DNA from: Hyphobacterium sp. CCMP332
GTDB taxonomy: Bacteria; Pseudomonadota; Alphaproteobacteria; Caulobacterales; Maricaulaceae
Direction of reading: 5' to 3'
NCBI RefSeq assembly: GCF_014323565.1
Contig: NZ_CP058669.1
Location: 1,639,501-1,703,500, forward strand
Length of the DNA stretch: 64,000 bases
The stretch's first letter is position 1. Each line of letters begins with the position of its first letter. The position numbers were made by a program, and so were the translations under genes. Below, piece by piece: positions 1 through 8,008 of the stretch. Under the pieces are notes generated by a model. It was not told where the DNA came from. It searched no databases and saw only the letters and a program-made list of their open reading frames with translations.

Positions 1-974
1 GCTGTCGAGCCTGCAGCCGATGCTGCCGGTGCTCGAAGCAGGTGGTTCAGAGCCAGAAGCCGCTGCTGATCATCGCGAGGATGTCGAAGGCGAAGCCCTC
101 GCGACCCTGGTCGTGAACAAGCTGCGCGGCGGCCTCAAGATCGCGGCCGTCAAGGCACCGGGCTTCGGCGATCGCCGCAAGGCCATGCTGGAAGACATCG
201 CCATCCTGACCGGTGGCACGGTGATCTCCGAAGACATCGGCATCAAGCTGGAAAACGTCACGCTCGACATGCTCGGCACTGCCAAGCGCGTCACCATCAC
301 CAAGGACGACACCACGATCGTTGACGGCGCCGGCGACAAGGCCGACATCGAAGCCCGCGTGGGTCAGATCCGTCGTCAGATCGAGGATACCTCCTCGGAT
401 TACGACCGCGAAGCTGCAGGAACGTCTGGCGAAACTCGCCGGCGGTGTCGCAGTGATCAAGGTCGGCGGCGCAACCGAAATGGAAGTGAAAGAGCGCAAG
501 GACCGCGTCGATGATGCGCTGAACGCAACGCGTGCGGCGGTCGAAGAAGGCATTGTGCCGGGCGGCGGTGTTGCCTTGCTGAAAGCCTCCAAGGCGCTGG
601 ATGGCCTGAAAGGTGACAACACCGATCAGACGCAAGGCATCGGCATCATTGCCCGCGCCGTGCAGGCTCCGATCCGTCAGATCGCGACCAATGCCGGTGT
701 TGAAGGCTCGATCGTTGTCGGCAAGGTGCTGGAAAACGCGAGCCCGACATTCGGCTATAACGCTCAGACCGAAGAATATGGCGACATGCTGGCCTTTGGT
801 GTGATCGACCCGGCCAAGGTTGTGCGTCATGCCCTGCAGGACGCTGCGTCAATCGCGGCTCTGATGATCACGACCGAAGCCGCTGTGGCTGAAAAGCCGA
901 AAAAAGACTCCGGTGGCGCCTCTGATATGGGTGACATGGGCGGAATGGGCGGCATGGGTGGCATGGGCTTCTAG
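1..974 (+). CDS. groEL: Chaperonin GroEL, 3' part, with apparent frameshifts
   Basis: Encodes the C-terminal ~320 residues of the 60-kDa chaperonin that folds cytosolic proteins with GroES. The apical and intermediate domain sequence ([22 protein letters not shown]), the equatorial segment ([13 protein letters not shown]) and the terminal GGM repeats ending in GMGF are all typical. The 5' end lies outside the window. Reading starts in frame 2 ([13 protein letters not shown]). One extra G near 51 and one missing base near 77 cancel out. A two-base loss near 411-413 (expected Glu-Lys, read as Glu-Ala) moves the rest into frame 3. GroEL is essential in most bacteria and the defects cluster at the window edge, so sequence error is more likely than a real pseudogene. 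Confidence 0.93.
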
Positions 975-1002
975 GCCACGCCAACCTCGCTTGAATGATC
1001 AA

Positions 1003-1033
1003 GGGCGGCTCAATCGGGCCGCCCTTTTTCTTT
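1003..1033 (+). terminator. Rho-independent terminator of groEL
   Basis: GGGCGGC (1003-1009) pairs with GCCGCCC (1018-1024) and is followed by TTTTTCTTTT. It lies 28 bases after the groEL stop. The surrounding 44 bases (990-1033) recur exactly at 3103-3146. Confidence 0.9.
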
Positions 1034-1112
1034 TCGTGCAGGAAATCGGCATGATGCAAGCCCGCCATATCCTGCTAAAGTGAGGCGATCAAAAAATAAC
1101 GGGAGATCGTAG

Positions 1113-3086
1113 ATGCGCCTGAATGCTTTTTTTGCCGCCATTCCTGCAGCCGTTTTGTTCGCCTGCAGTCCGGCGCCTGAAACCGGCACCGCGCCGGGAG
1201 AGTCGAATGGCACCTTTGCAGGCGCTCAGGAGGCATCATCCCGAACAATGCATGATGCAGCCACTTTCCACATGACAACGAGTTTCGGAATGGCCTCGAG
1301 CGCGGGTTTCCCGTTTTCGCCCGACGACAGCCGCATCCTGATCTCGTCCGACGAGACCGGCGTATTCAATGCCTATACCGTCGATCCCGAGACGGGCGAG
1401 CGCACCGCCCTCACCGACTCCGCCACCAACGCAATCTTTGCCGTCAGTTATTTCCCGGATGACGAGCGCATTCTGATCACCGCCGACAGTGGCGGCAATG
1501 AGATCAGCCATATTTTCGTGCGCGATGCGGATGGCGAAATATACGACATCACACCGGGCGAAGAGGTCCGTGCGCAATTCCTCGGCTGGTCGCCGGACGG
1601 CAGCGATATCTGGCTTATGACCAATGAGCGCGACCAGACAGCCATGGATATCCTCGCCTATGACACGGTGAGCTTTGAAAGCCAGATCGTTTTTCAGAAC
1701 GACTCGGCGCTGGAAATCGGTGATGTCAGCCCGGACGGGCGCTGGCTGGCGCTGGTACGCAACCGCACCTCTGCCGACAGCGACATCCTGCTGCTCGATC
1801 TGGCCTCTGGCGAAACAGAACCCACGCTGATCACCGAACACGAGGGCAATATCGCCCACGGCGTCTATGCCTTCACGCCCGATAGCGCCGCCCTTGTCTA
1901 TGCCACAAATGAGCACGGCGAATTCAACCAGGCCTGGACCTATGAGCTTGAGACAGGGACAACCGCCCCGCTGATCGAAGCGGACTGGGACGTGTCCTTC
2001 GTCACCTTCTCACCCTCGGGACAGTATCGCGTCTCGGGCATCAATGCCGACGCGCGCACCGAAGTGTCCATTGTCGACACAGGCACTGGGGAGACAATTG
2101 CCCTTCCCGACCTGCCCGCAGGCGATATCGGTTCAGTCCGCTTCTCGCGTGATGAACAGCAGATCGCATTCCTGATCGACAGCGCCACCTCGCCGTCCAA
2201 TCTGCATATCGTCGACCTGGCCACTCAGGACCACGCCCAGCTGACCAGCGCGCTTAACCCCGCCATTTCGGAAGACGAGATGGTGGATGCACAAGTCGTC
2301 CGCTTCGAGAGCATTGACGGGCTGGAGATTCCCGGAATTCTCTACCGTCCACATGGCGCGAGCGCGGATGCGCCTGTCCCGGCGCTGGTGTGGGTCCACG
2401 GCGGACCGGGCGGGCAGAGCCGGATCGGCTATTCGGCGACGATCCAGCACCTCGTAAATCATGGCTATGCTGTCTATGCCGCGAACAATCGCGGCTCGTC
2501 CGGTTACGGGAAGACCTTCTTCCATATGGATGATCGCCGCCATGGCGAAGAGGATCTGCGCGACATAGTCGCCGCTGGCGACTGGCTGCGCGAGCAGGAC
2601 TGGGTGCGCGATAATCAGGTCGGCGTGATCGGCGGCTCCTATGGCGGCTATATCACCGCGGCGGCGCTCACTTTCCACCCGGACGCCTTCGACGTCGGCA
2701 TCAACATTTTCGGCGTGACAAACTGGGTCCGGACGCTGGAATCCATCCCGCCCTGGTGGGAAGCCTTCCGCGAGGCGCTCTATGACGAAATGGGCGATCC
2801 GGCCACGGACGCGGACCGCCACCGCGCCATCTCGCCGCTCTTCCACGCCCAGAACATCACCAAGCCGATGCTTGTCGTACAAGGGGCCAATGACCCGCGC
2901 GTCCTGCAGGTGGAAAGCGATGAACTGGTCGCTGCCGTTGAGGCCAATGGTGTGCCGGTCGAATATGTTCTCTTCCCGGATGAGGGCCACGGCTTTCGTC
3001 GCCGCGACAACCGCATCACCGCATCGGAAGCCTATCTCGCCTTCCTCAACGAATATCTGAGGAACGAGACTCCTTCCGGGGAATAG
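1113..3086 (+). CDS. S9 family serine peptidase (acylaminoacyl/dipeptidyl peptidase type), probable lipoprotein
   Basis: A 657-residue prolyl-oligopeptidase-family enzyme predicted to cleave peptides outside the cytoplasm. The N-terminus has a signal sequence with lipobox-like LFAC, so it is probably lipid-anchored. Residues ~50-380 form a WD40/PD40-like beta-propeller (repeated SPDG/SPDD elements). Residues ~400-650 are the alpha/beta-hydrolase domain: oxyanion region HGGPGGQ, nucleophile elbow GGSYGGY (Ser509), Asp594 in GANDPR and His626 in DEGHGF. The catalytic triad is therefore complete. It stands alone between two copies of the same terminator. Exact substrate cannot be read from sequence. 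Confidence 0.9.
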   Translation: MRLNAFFAAIPAAVLFACSPAPETGTAPGESNGTFAGAQEASSRTMHDAATFHMTTSFGMASSAGFPFSPDDSRILISSDETGVFNAYTVDPETGERTALTDSATNAIFAVSYFPDDERILITADSGGNEISHIFVRDADGEIYDITPGEEVRAQFLGWSPDGSDIWLMTNERDQTAMDILAYDTVSFESQIVFQNDSALEIGDVSPDGRWLALVRNRTSADSDILLLDLASGETEPTLITEHEGNIAHGVYAFTPDSAALVYATNEHGEFNQAWTYELETGTTAPLIEADWDVSFVTFSPSGQYRVSGINADARTEVSIVDTGTGETIALPDLPAGDIGSVRFSRDEQQIAFLIDSATSPSNLHIVDLATQDHAQLTSALNPAISEDEMVDAQVVRFESIDGLEIPGILYRPHGASADAPVPALVWVHGGPGGQSRIGYSATIQHLVNHGYAVYAANNRGSSGYGKTFFHMDDRRHGEEDLRDIVAAGDWLREQDWVRDNQVGVIGGSYGGYITAAALTFHPDAFDVGINIFGVTNWVRTLESIPPWWEAFREALYDEMGDPATDADRHRAISPLFHAQNITKPMLVVQGANDPRVLQVESDELVAAVEANGVPVEYVLFPDEGHGFRRRDNRITASEAYLAFLNEYLRNETPSGE

Positions 3087-3102
3087 TCTGCGAGGCTAGG
3101 GC

Positions 3103-3146
3103 CTTGAATGATCAAGGGCGGCTCAATCGGGCCGCCCTTTTTCTTT
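3103..3146 (+). terminator. Terminator of the S9 peptidase gene, exact copy of the groEL terminator
   Basis: Same hairpin (GGGCGGC/GCCGCCC) and T-run as 1003-1033, within a 44-base exact repeat. It lies between convergent genes; the GH3 gene stops at 3152. Confidence 0.88.
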
Positions 3147-3151
3147 GGTGC

Positions 3152-4240
3152 CTAGATGGATCGCGCCGCCAGAACATCCAGACGCGCCATCGACTCTTCA
3201 ATCCGGGATTCGGTGAGCTCACCATTGGCGACCGCGGCCTCGATCCAGTCTGCAAAACGGATCGGCAATTCCGGATCCGGAGCCGCGGAGTTGGACATCA
3301 TGATCATGTCATTGCCGGCCTGGATCGACCGGATCACGGCTTCGCGTTGATCATAATTTTCGTGGATCGCTCCCATATCGAGATCATCCGTCACCAGTGC
3401 GCCCCGAAAGCCCATTTGACCACGCAGCAAATCGGTCAGGATCGGACGGGAAAACGTCACGGGGTCGCCAGCCGGGTCAAGGCCGATATGGGTAAGATGC
3501 CCGCCCATGATCAGATGCGCCTGTCCGGCATTAATCAACCGGCGGAACGGATCGAGCTCGGCTTCGCTCCAGCTTTCGGTAATATCGACAAAACCATGAT
3601 GGCTGTCGCCCGATGACCGGCCATGCCCGGGAAAATGTTTGATGGAGCAGGCCGCCCCGACACTTTCGAAGGCCTCAATGAAGGCTCCGGCATATTCGGC
3701 AATCCGTTCGCCGTCTGCCCCATAGCCGCGCCCCCATCGGCCAATCACGCCATTCTCGTCATCCTGAACATCCGCGACGGGCGCAAGATTCAGATTGAAT
3801 CCGGCATCGCGGAACTCGATGGCGGCGGCACGATAGATGTCGCGCGCCTCCTCGACGGTTTGCTCTTCGGAAATGACATAGGCGCGTGGAATGGGGGAAT
3901 AGCCAAGATCACCGGAGAGGCGCTGCACCGCGCCACCTTCCTGATCCACCGCCATCCAGGCATCCGGCGCAATGGAACGGAAATGGGCCGTCATGCCTTC
4001 CACACCGTCTCGCGATCGCACATTGTGGCGCAGGAACAGGACACCACCGATACGGCCCGATTCAAGATGACCGGCGATCGCGGCGGCACCATCTGTTTCC
4101 ATATTGTCGCCGATAAAGCCCATCAACAGCATGCGGGCCGCTTTCTGGCGAAGGGTGAACCCCTGCCTCGCAATTGCTGGGGCTGACAGGGCCGCGACGC
4201 CGCTGGCGGCTGCGCCTTGCAAGAATGTCCGTCTGCGCAT
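3152..4240 (-). CDS. Glycoside hydrolase family 3, NagZ-like beta-N-acetylhexosaminidase, Tat-exported
   Basis: A 362-residue GH3 enzyme of the NagZ type, which removes N-acetylglucosamine from muropeptides during cell-wall recycling. The ATG at 4240 is preferred over the upstream one at 4315: it has GGAG six bases before it and begins MRRRTFLQGAAASG, a twin-arginine signal ending in SAPAIA. Family motifs are KHFPGHG with the following SSGDSHH loop, and TDDLDMGAI carrying the likely nucleophile Asp (about residue 285). Classical NagZ is cytoplasmic, so a Tat signal implies periplasmic action on wall fragments. It is transcribed alone and converges on the S9 peptidase gene. Confidence 0.88.
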   Translation of the reverse strand: MRRRTFLQGAAASGVAALSAPAIARQGFTLRQKAARMLLMGFIGDNMETDGAAAIAGHLESGRIGGVLFLRHNVRSRDGVEGMTAHFRSIAPDAWMAVDQEGGAVQRLSGDLGYSPIPRAYVISEEQTVEEARDIYRAAAIEFRDAGFNLNLAPVADVQDDENGVIGRWGRGYGADGERIAEYAGAFIEAFESVGAACSIKHFPGHGRSSGDSHHGFVDITESWSEAELDPFRRLINAGQAHLIMGGHLTHIGLDPAGDPVTFSRPILTDLLRGQMGFRGALVTDDLDMGAIHENYDQREAVIRSIQAGNDMIMMSNSAAPDPELPIRFADWIEAAVANGELTESRIEESMARLDVLAARSI

Positions 4241-4542
4241 CTCAATCTCCGCCTGAACCGGTCTCATGTCATTATTGCCAACATGAGCGGCTGTGCAAAC
4301 TCTGCGCCGCTTCATGAACTGTTGCTGACCAATTCGTCACACCATCGCCAAGCCGCCGTAATGTGGAATGGATCAGCTTGATCCGGCCTTCATGAAAGGC
4401 CCCTTCCAGCGGCGGTGCATGCTTTCCCAAATCCCCATGCATCGCCGCAACACTTTCAACCACATGACGAAATATTCAGCGAACCGCACACCTCTGGTAA
4501 TCAGCGGGGTGAGACGGTGAGCGCTCCTAACTGGAGGGACAT
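4241..4542. other. Intergenic region between divergent genes
   Basis: About 300 bases between the GH3 gene (leftward) and the exported acidic protein (rightward), presumably holding both promoters. A 63-codon leftward frame (4272-4463) has no recognisable features and was not called. No clear promoter boxes or repeats were identified. Confidence 0.5.
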
Positions 4543-5469
4543 ATGAAAAAGCTTCTCAGCCTTTCCGTCGCCGGGTCAGCGTTGATCGCCGCCGGTTGCA
4601 CGACCGCCGCCATGGCCAGCGACCAGAATCAATACCGTGAAAATGTTCATGTCGTCGTCGAACGCGATGCTGCTGACGGTCAGACCATCGTCATCCGCGG
4701 CGTAAACATTGAAGTTGTCGATGGCGACGTCTTCATCAATGGCGATGCCGTCCGGACATCTGCAGACGGCCGAATCGTCATTTCCGGTGACAATGTTCAC
4801 GTCATCAACGGGCGTGACGGTACGTTTGAATTCACATTCGACGACAGCGACATGGAGCTTCGAATGGCCGAAGTCCATGCGCAGATGGAAAATCTGGACA
4901 ACATGCATATCGTCGTTGACGAATTGCACAGCGAGGAAATGGAACGTGCGCTCGCCCGTGTCGAGGAAGAACTGGTACGCAATCAGGGTCGACGCATGGT
5001 CGTAATCAACGGCGAACGCCGCGAAATGACGGACGAGGAACGCGAGGAAGTCCGGCGCGAACTGACACGCGCGCGCGAAGACATCGCCGAATCCATGCGT
5101 GAAGTCCGGATCGAACTTCGCGAATCCGGAGGCGAACGCGCCGAAGCCTTGCGCGCCATGCGGATCGAGCTGGAGCAGGCCGAGCGTGAACTGGCCGAGG
5201 CCGGTCGCGAAGCGCGGCGTGCCCATATCATCGCCCGGCACAATCAGGACATAAACGACGATACGATCCGCGTTCTCCGGGAAAGCGGCGGCCGCGAACT
5301 GAGATTTGTCAGTGAAGACGGCGACGAACGGATCTGGGTCGATGGCGAAGAGCTGGAAGGCGAGGCCCGAACCGAATGGCTAAATCGTCTGCAAGTGGAA
5401 GAGCTGGCAGGCGGTGAAGGATCATCCAGCCGCAGCATTGTGATCGAAATCGACGAAGACGACGAATAG
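4543..5469 (+). CDS. Exported protein with long charged helical region, unknown function
   Basis: A 308-residue protein of no family I recognise. It starts with a signal peptide containing a lipobox-like AAGC, so it may be a lipoprotein. Residues ~30-100 look beta-rich (alternating VVERD/VIRGV/VFING/VISGD strands). Residues ~115-240 are strongly helical, rich in Glu and Arg with heptad-like spacing (VRRELTRAREDIAESMREVR), consistent with a coiled coil. The tail is acidic and ends DEDDE. GGAGGG lies a few bases before the ATG. A small lipoprotein gene follows 107 bases downstream in the same direction. A role in envelope stress is possible but only a guess. Confidence 0.75.
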   Translation: MKKLLSLSVAGSALIAAGCTTAAMASDQNQYRENVHVVVERDAADGQTIVIRGVNIEVVDGDVFINGDAVRTSADGRIVISGDNVHVINGRDGTFEFTFDDSDMELRMAEVHAQMENLDNMHIVVDELHSEEMERALARVEEELVRNQGRRMVVINGERREMTDEEREEVRRELTRAREDIAESMREVRIELRESGGERAEALRAMRIELEQAERELAEAGREARRAHIIARHNQDINDDTIRVLRESGGRELRFVSEDGDERIWVDGEELEGEARTEWLNRLQVEELAGGEGSSSRSIVIEIDEDDE

Positions 5470-5576
5470 ACGTTTTTTATCGGCCTGTCCGAACGGGGAA
5501 AATTCGGGCAGGTCGTGACATTGGAAAGGGCTTCAATTGAGGGCGCACAGCGCTTTAACCTCGAGGGAGTTCCACT

Positions 5577-5723
5577 ATGCGTTTCAAGAAAGTCCTGGCC
5601 CTGTTGGCCGCCACACTCTTTGCGGCCACGGCTACCGCTTGTGCCAGCATTCCGGCTGACGATGAGACATCATCGTCTTCATCATCGCGCGAGCAACGTG
5701 AAGTACCGCACGGCTATTATTGA
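5577..5723 (+). CDS. Small exported protein or lipoprotein (48 aa)
   Basis: A short gene starting ATG at 5577 with GAGGGAG about eight bases upstream. The product begins MRFKKVLALLAATLFAATA followed by TACAS, a signal peptide with a plausible lipobox Cys at residue 22, then a Ser-rich linker (TSSSSSS) and a charged end REQREVPHGYY. It resembles the tiny entericidin-like or anchor lipoproteins common in Proteobacteria, but family membership cannot be shown. A strong hairpin lies 28 bases after its stop. Confidence 0.65.
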   Translation: MRFKKVLALLAATLFAATATACASIPADDETSSSSSSREQREVPHGYY

Positions 5724-5742
5724 ATGTGAGCCGGTTTCGGAC

Positions 5743-5772
5743 AAAAAAAGCGGGCCGGCAAATGCCGGCCCG
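5743..5772 (-). terminator. Terminator, mainly for pgi; may also stop rightward transcription
   Basis: CGGGCCGGC (5751-5759) pairs perfectly with GCCGGCCCG (5764-5772). Read leftward, the stem is followed by CTTTTTTTG, an ideal U-tract for pgi, which ends at 5894. Read rightward it has only a weak TAATTATTT tail. Confidence 0.85.
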
Positions 5773-5893
5773 TAATTATTTGGTCGATTGAGGCGTCTCC
5801 TCCCCGAAACGCCGAAGGACTGAACGATCAGGTCCTGTCCTGTTTGTTACCTTGGCGTCACAATCAGGGGACGTCAAGCACCTGAATCCCCCA

Positions 5894-7504
5894 TTAGCGG
5901 CGATACGACTCGATTTTCCGGAGAAGCGCGGATGTCGACGCATCGTGCAGACCGGACTCTCCCGCCGACAATTCCTTTTCCAGCGCACTTGCGAGCTTCT
6001 TGCCGAGCTCCACGCCGAACTGATCAAAAGCATTTATGCCGAACAACACGCTCTGCACAAAAGTCTGATGTTCATAAAAGGCCAGCAGAGCACCTAGCGT
6101 TTCGGCATTCAGTTCCGGCCCCAGAATGAAGCTCGACCCCCGCCCGCCCGGCATTACCATATGCGGTGCCAGTTTTTGCGCCTCGCCTTGCGACAGACCC
6201 TTTGTGGTGAGCTCGGCCATGGCTGCGTCCTGATTGCGCCCGGTCAGCAATGCCTCGGCTTGCGCGACAGCATTGGCCGCAAGCGATGTTCGGTGCCGGG
6301 CTTCACCGCCGGTCGCAAACGCAATGATATCAACCGGGATGGCGTCCTTGCCCTGATGAAGCATCTGGAAGAAGGCGTGCTGGCTGTCTGGCCCCTCGCC
6401 GCCAAAAACCGCCGGCCCCGCGGGTCCGTCCAGCGGCGCTCCATCGACCGTGACCGACTTGCCCAGCGATTCCATGGATAATTGCTGCAACCATCCGGGA
6501 AGAAGCCGGAGCTTGATAGCATAGGGCACAACCGCCCAAGACTGGCATTCGCGGATTGTGCGGTGCCACCAGCTGATCAGCGCCGATATGGCCGGGGCAT
6601 TCGCGGCCGTGCGTGCTTGTATAAAATGTTCGTCCATGCGCTGCGCACCGCCGAGCAATCGCTCGAACTCCCGGCGGCCGATCGCCGCCATGACCGACAG
6701 CGACACACACGACCACAACGAATACCGCCCGCCGACCCAGTCCCACATCTCGAATATACGCTCATCAGAAAAGCCCAGCGCCCGCGCCGCGTCCGGTTGC
6801 GATGTTGCGGCCACAAGATGGCGGCCAATCCCGCCTTCCAGGCCGGCTTCCAGCCATTGGATGGCCGATTGCATGTTCAGGGTCGTTTCCGGTGTTCCAA
6901 ACGATTTCGACACGACGAAGACGAGGGTTGTTGCGGGATCAAGCCCGGCCGTGGCCCGTTCGAACGCGTCCGGATCCACGCTCGACAGAAATCGCGTTTC
7001 GACAGGCGCATTGGGATTGGACAGCGCGTCATGAATCAGGCGCGGTCCGAGATCCGAGCCGCCAATGCCGATGTGCAGTATATGCGTGAACGCCTCATCG
7101 CTGGATGAGGTGAAAGCACCGGAGCGAATGTCCTCCGCAAACGCCAGCGCGCGGTCCAGCTCGGCTCTGGCTTGCGACTTGCGCGCCTCATCCTTGCCGC
7201 CGCCGCGAAGCGCCATGTGCTGGGCGGCACGGCCTTCGGTCTGATTCGCCACTTCGCCGCGCGCCAGCGCCTGAATGGCAGCGTCCAGTTCCACGGCATT
7301 TGCCAGTGCCAATAGCGCCGCCATTGCTTCGCCGGAGACGTCATGCTTGGCAAAGTCGAAGGTCAGACCGGCCGCCGACAGCACAAATTGTTCAAGCCGG
7401 CGGTCCTCCTCCCGCAGAAAATCGCGCCCATCGCGGCCGGAATCGCGGTCAGCCTGCGTGCGGATCGCTTCAACGGCTTGTTCACGGGTCATCGCCATGA
7501 TCAT
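5894..7504 (-). CDS. pgi: Glucose-6-phosphate isomerase
   Basis: Interconverts glucose-6-phosphate and fructose-6-phosphate in the cytosol (glycolysis, gluconeogenesis). The 536 residues span the usual bacterial length. Signatures include GIGGSDLGPRL (sugar-phosphate loop), VVSKSFGTPET, the catalytic-region WDWVGGRYSLWS, GGEGPDSQHAFFQMLHQG and the C-terminal FGINAFDQFGVELGK. Two starts are possible (M1 and M4). The gene is monocistronic, divergent from the small exported gene at 7547 and followed by a strong terminator. Confidence 0.97.
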   Translation of the reverse strand: MIMAMTREQAVEAIRTQADRDSGRDGRDFLREEDRRLEQFVLSAAGLTFDFAKHDVSGEAMAALLALANAVELDAAIQALARGEVANQTEGRAAQHMALRGGGKDEARKSQARAELDRALAFAEDIRSGAFTSSSDEAFTHILHIGIGGSDLGPRLIHDALSNPNAPVETRFLSSVDPDAFERATAGLDPATTLVFVVSKSFGTPETTLNMQSAIQWLEAGLEGGIGRHLVAATSQPDAARALGFSDERIFEMWDWVGGRYSLWSCVSLSVMAAIGRREFERLLGGAQRMDEHFIQARTAANAPAISALISWWHRTIRECQSWAVVPYAIKLRLLPGWLQQLSMESLGKSVTVDGAPLDGPAGPAVFGGEGPDSQHAFFQMLHQGKDAIPVDIIAFATGGEARHRTSLAANAVAQAEALLTGRNQDAAMAELTTKGLSQGEAQKLAPHMVMPGGRGSSFILGPELNAETLGALLAFYEHQTFVQSVLFGINAFDQFGVELGKKLASALEKELSAGESGLHDASTSALLRKIESYRR

Positions 7505-7546
7505 TCACTCCACATCCGGCACGGATTGGCCGCAGAAGAGAGTCCA

Positions 7547-8008
7547 ATGCCCCTCCTTTCAGCCCTGTTAATCGCACTGAGCAGCTATCAGTCCGCACCC
7601 GGTGCCGAGTTTGCAGCGCTCGCGTCGGAACTGCAAACCGAAGCGCAGGCACGACTCGCAACGGCTCAATCCTATCCTGCGCAAAGCGCGCCTGAAGTTT
7701 CAGCGGATGATGCCCTCTACAGCGGTCTGAACGCCTTCTCGACGCAAGCGATGCGGTTGTCTCTTGAGATGGAAAGGCGCAACGGACCCGAAGATCTGCG
7801 CTGCATCTATCGCGGCATGGCGCAAGACGCGCTGGCCCATCAGCAGGCTCTGGCCGCCGCAGAAATCCGCGCCGACAGAATTCAGGTTTTCATCGACCTC
7901 GAAGATCTGTTGCAACACGCCGCCGAAATCGGCCCCATCGCCGATCAGGACGAGATCGAACCCTTTACCGGCGTCGATCCCGGCTGTTCGCGCGGACCGC
8001 TCCGCTAA
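7547..8008 (+). CDS. Small exported protein, unknown function
   Basis: A 153-residue protein starting at the ATG preceded by AGAAGAGAG. The N-terminus MPLLSALLIALSSYQSAPGA is a likely signal peptide. The rest is Ala-rich and helical with two cysteines (DLRCIYRGMAQDAL and VDPGCSRG) that could form a disulfide. No family recognised. It is divergent from pgi and its TAA stop overlaps the TAG stop of the convergent dsbD-like gene (8005-8008). An unrelated extension upstream in the same frame overlaps pgi antisense and was discarded. Confidence 0.68.
   Translation: MPLLSALLIALSSYQSAPGAEFAALASELQTEAQARLATAQSYPAQSAPEVSADDALYSGLNAFSTQAMRLSLEMERRNGPEDLRCIYRGMAQDALAHQQALAAAEIRADRIQVFIDLEDLLQHAAEIGPIADQDEIEPFTGVDPGCSRGPLR

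Noticed and set aside
4272-4463. 63-codon leftward frame before the GH3 gene
   Set aside because: No ribosome-binding site, no signal or domain; overlaps the likely promoter region.
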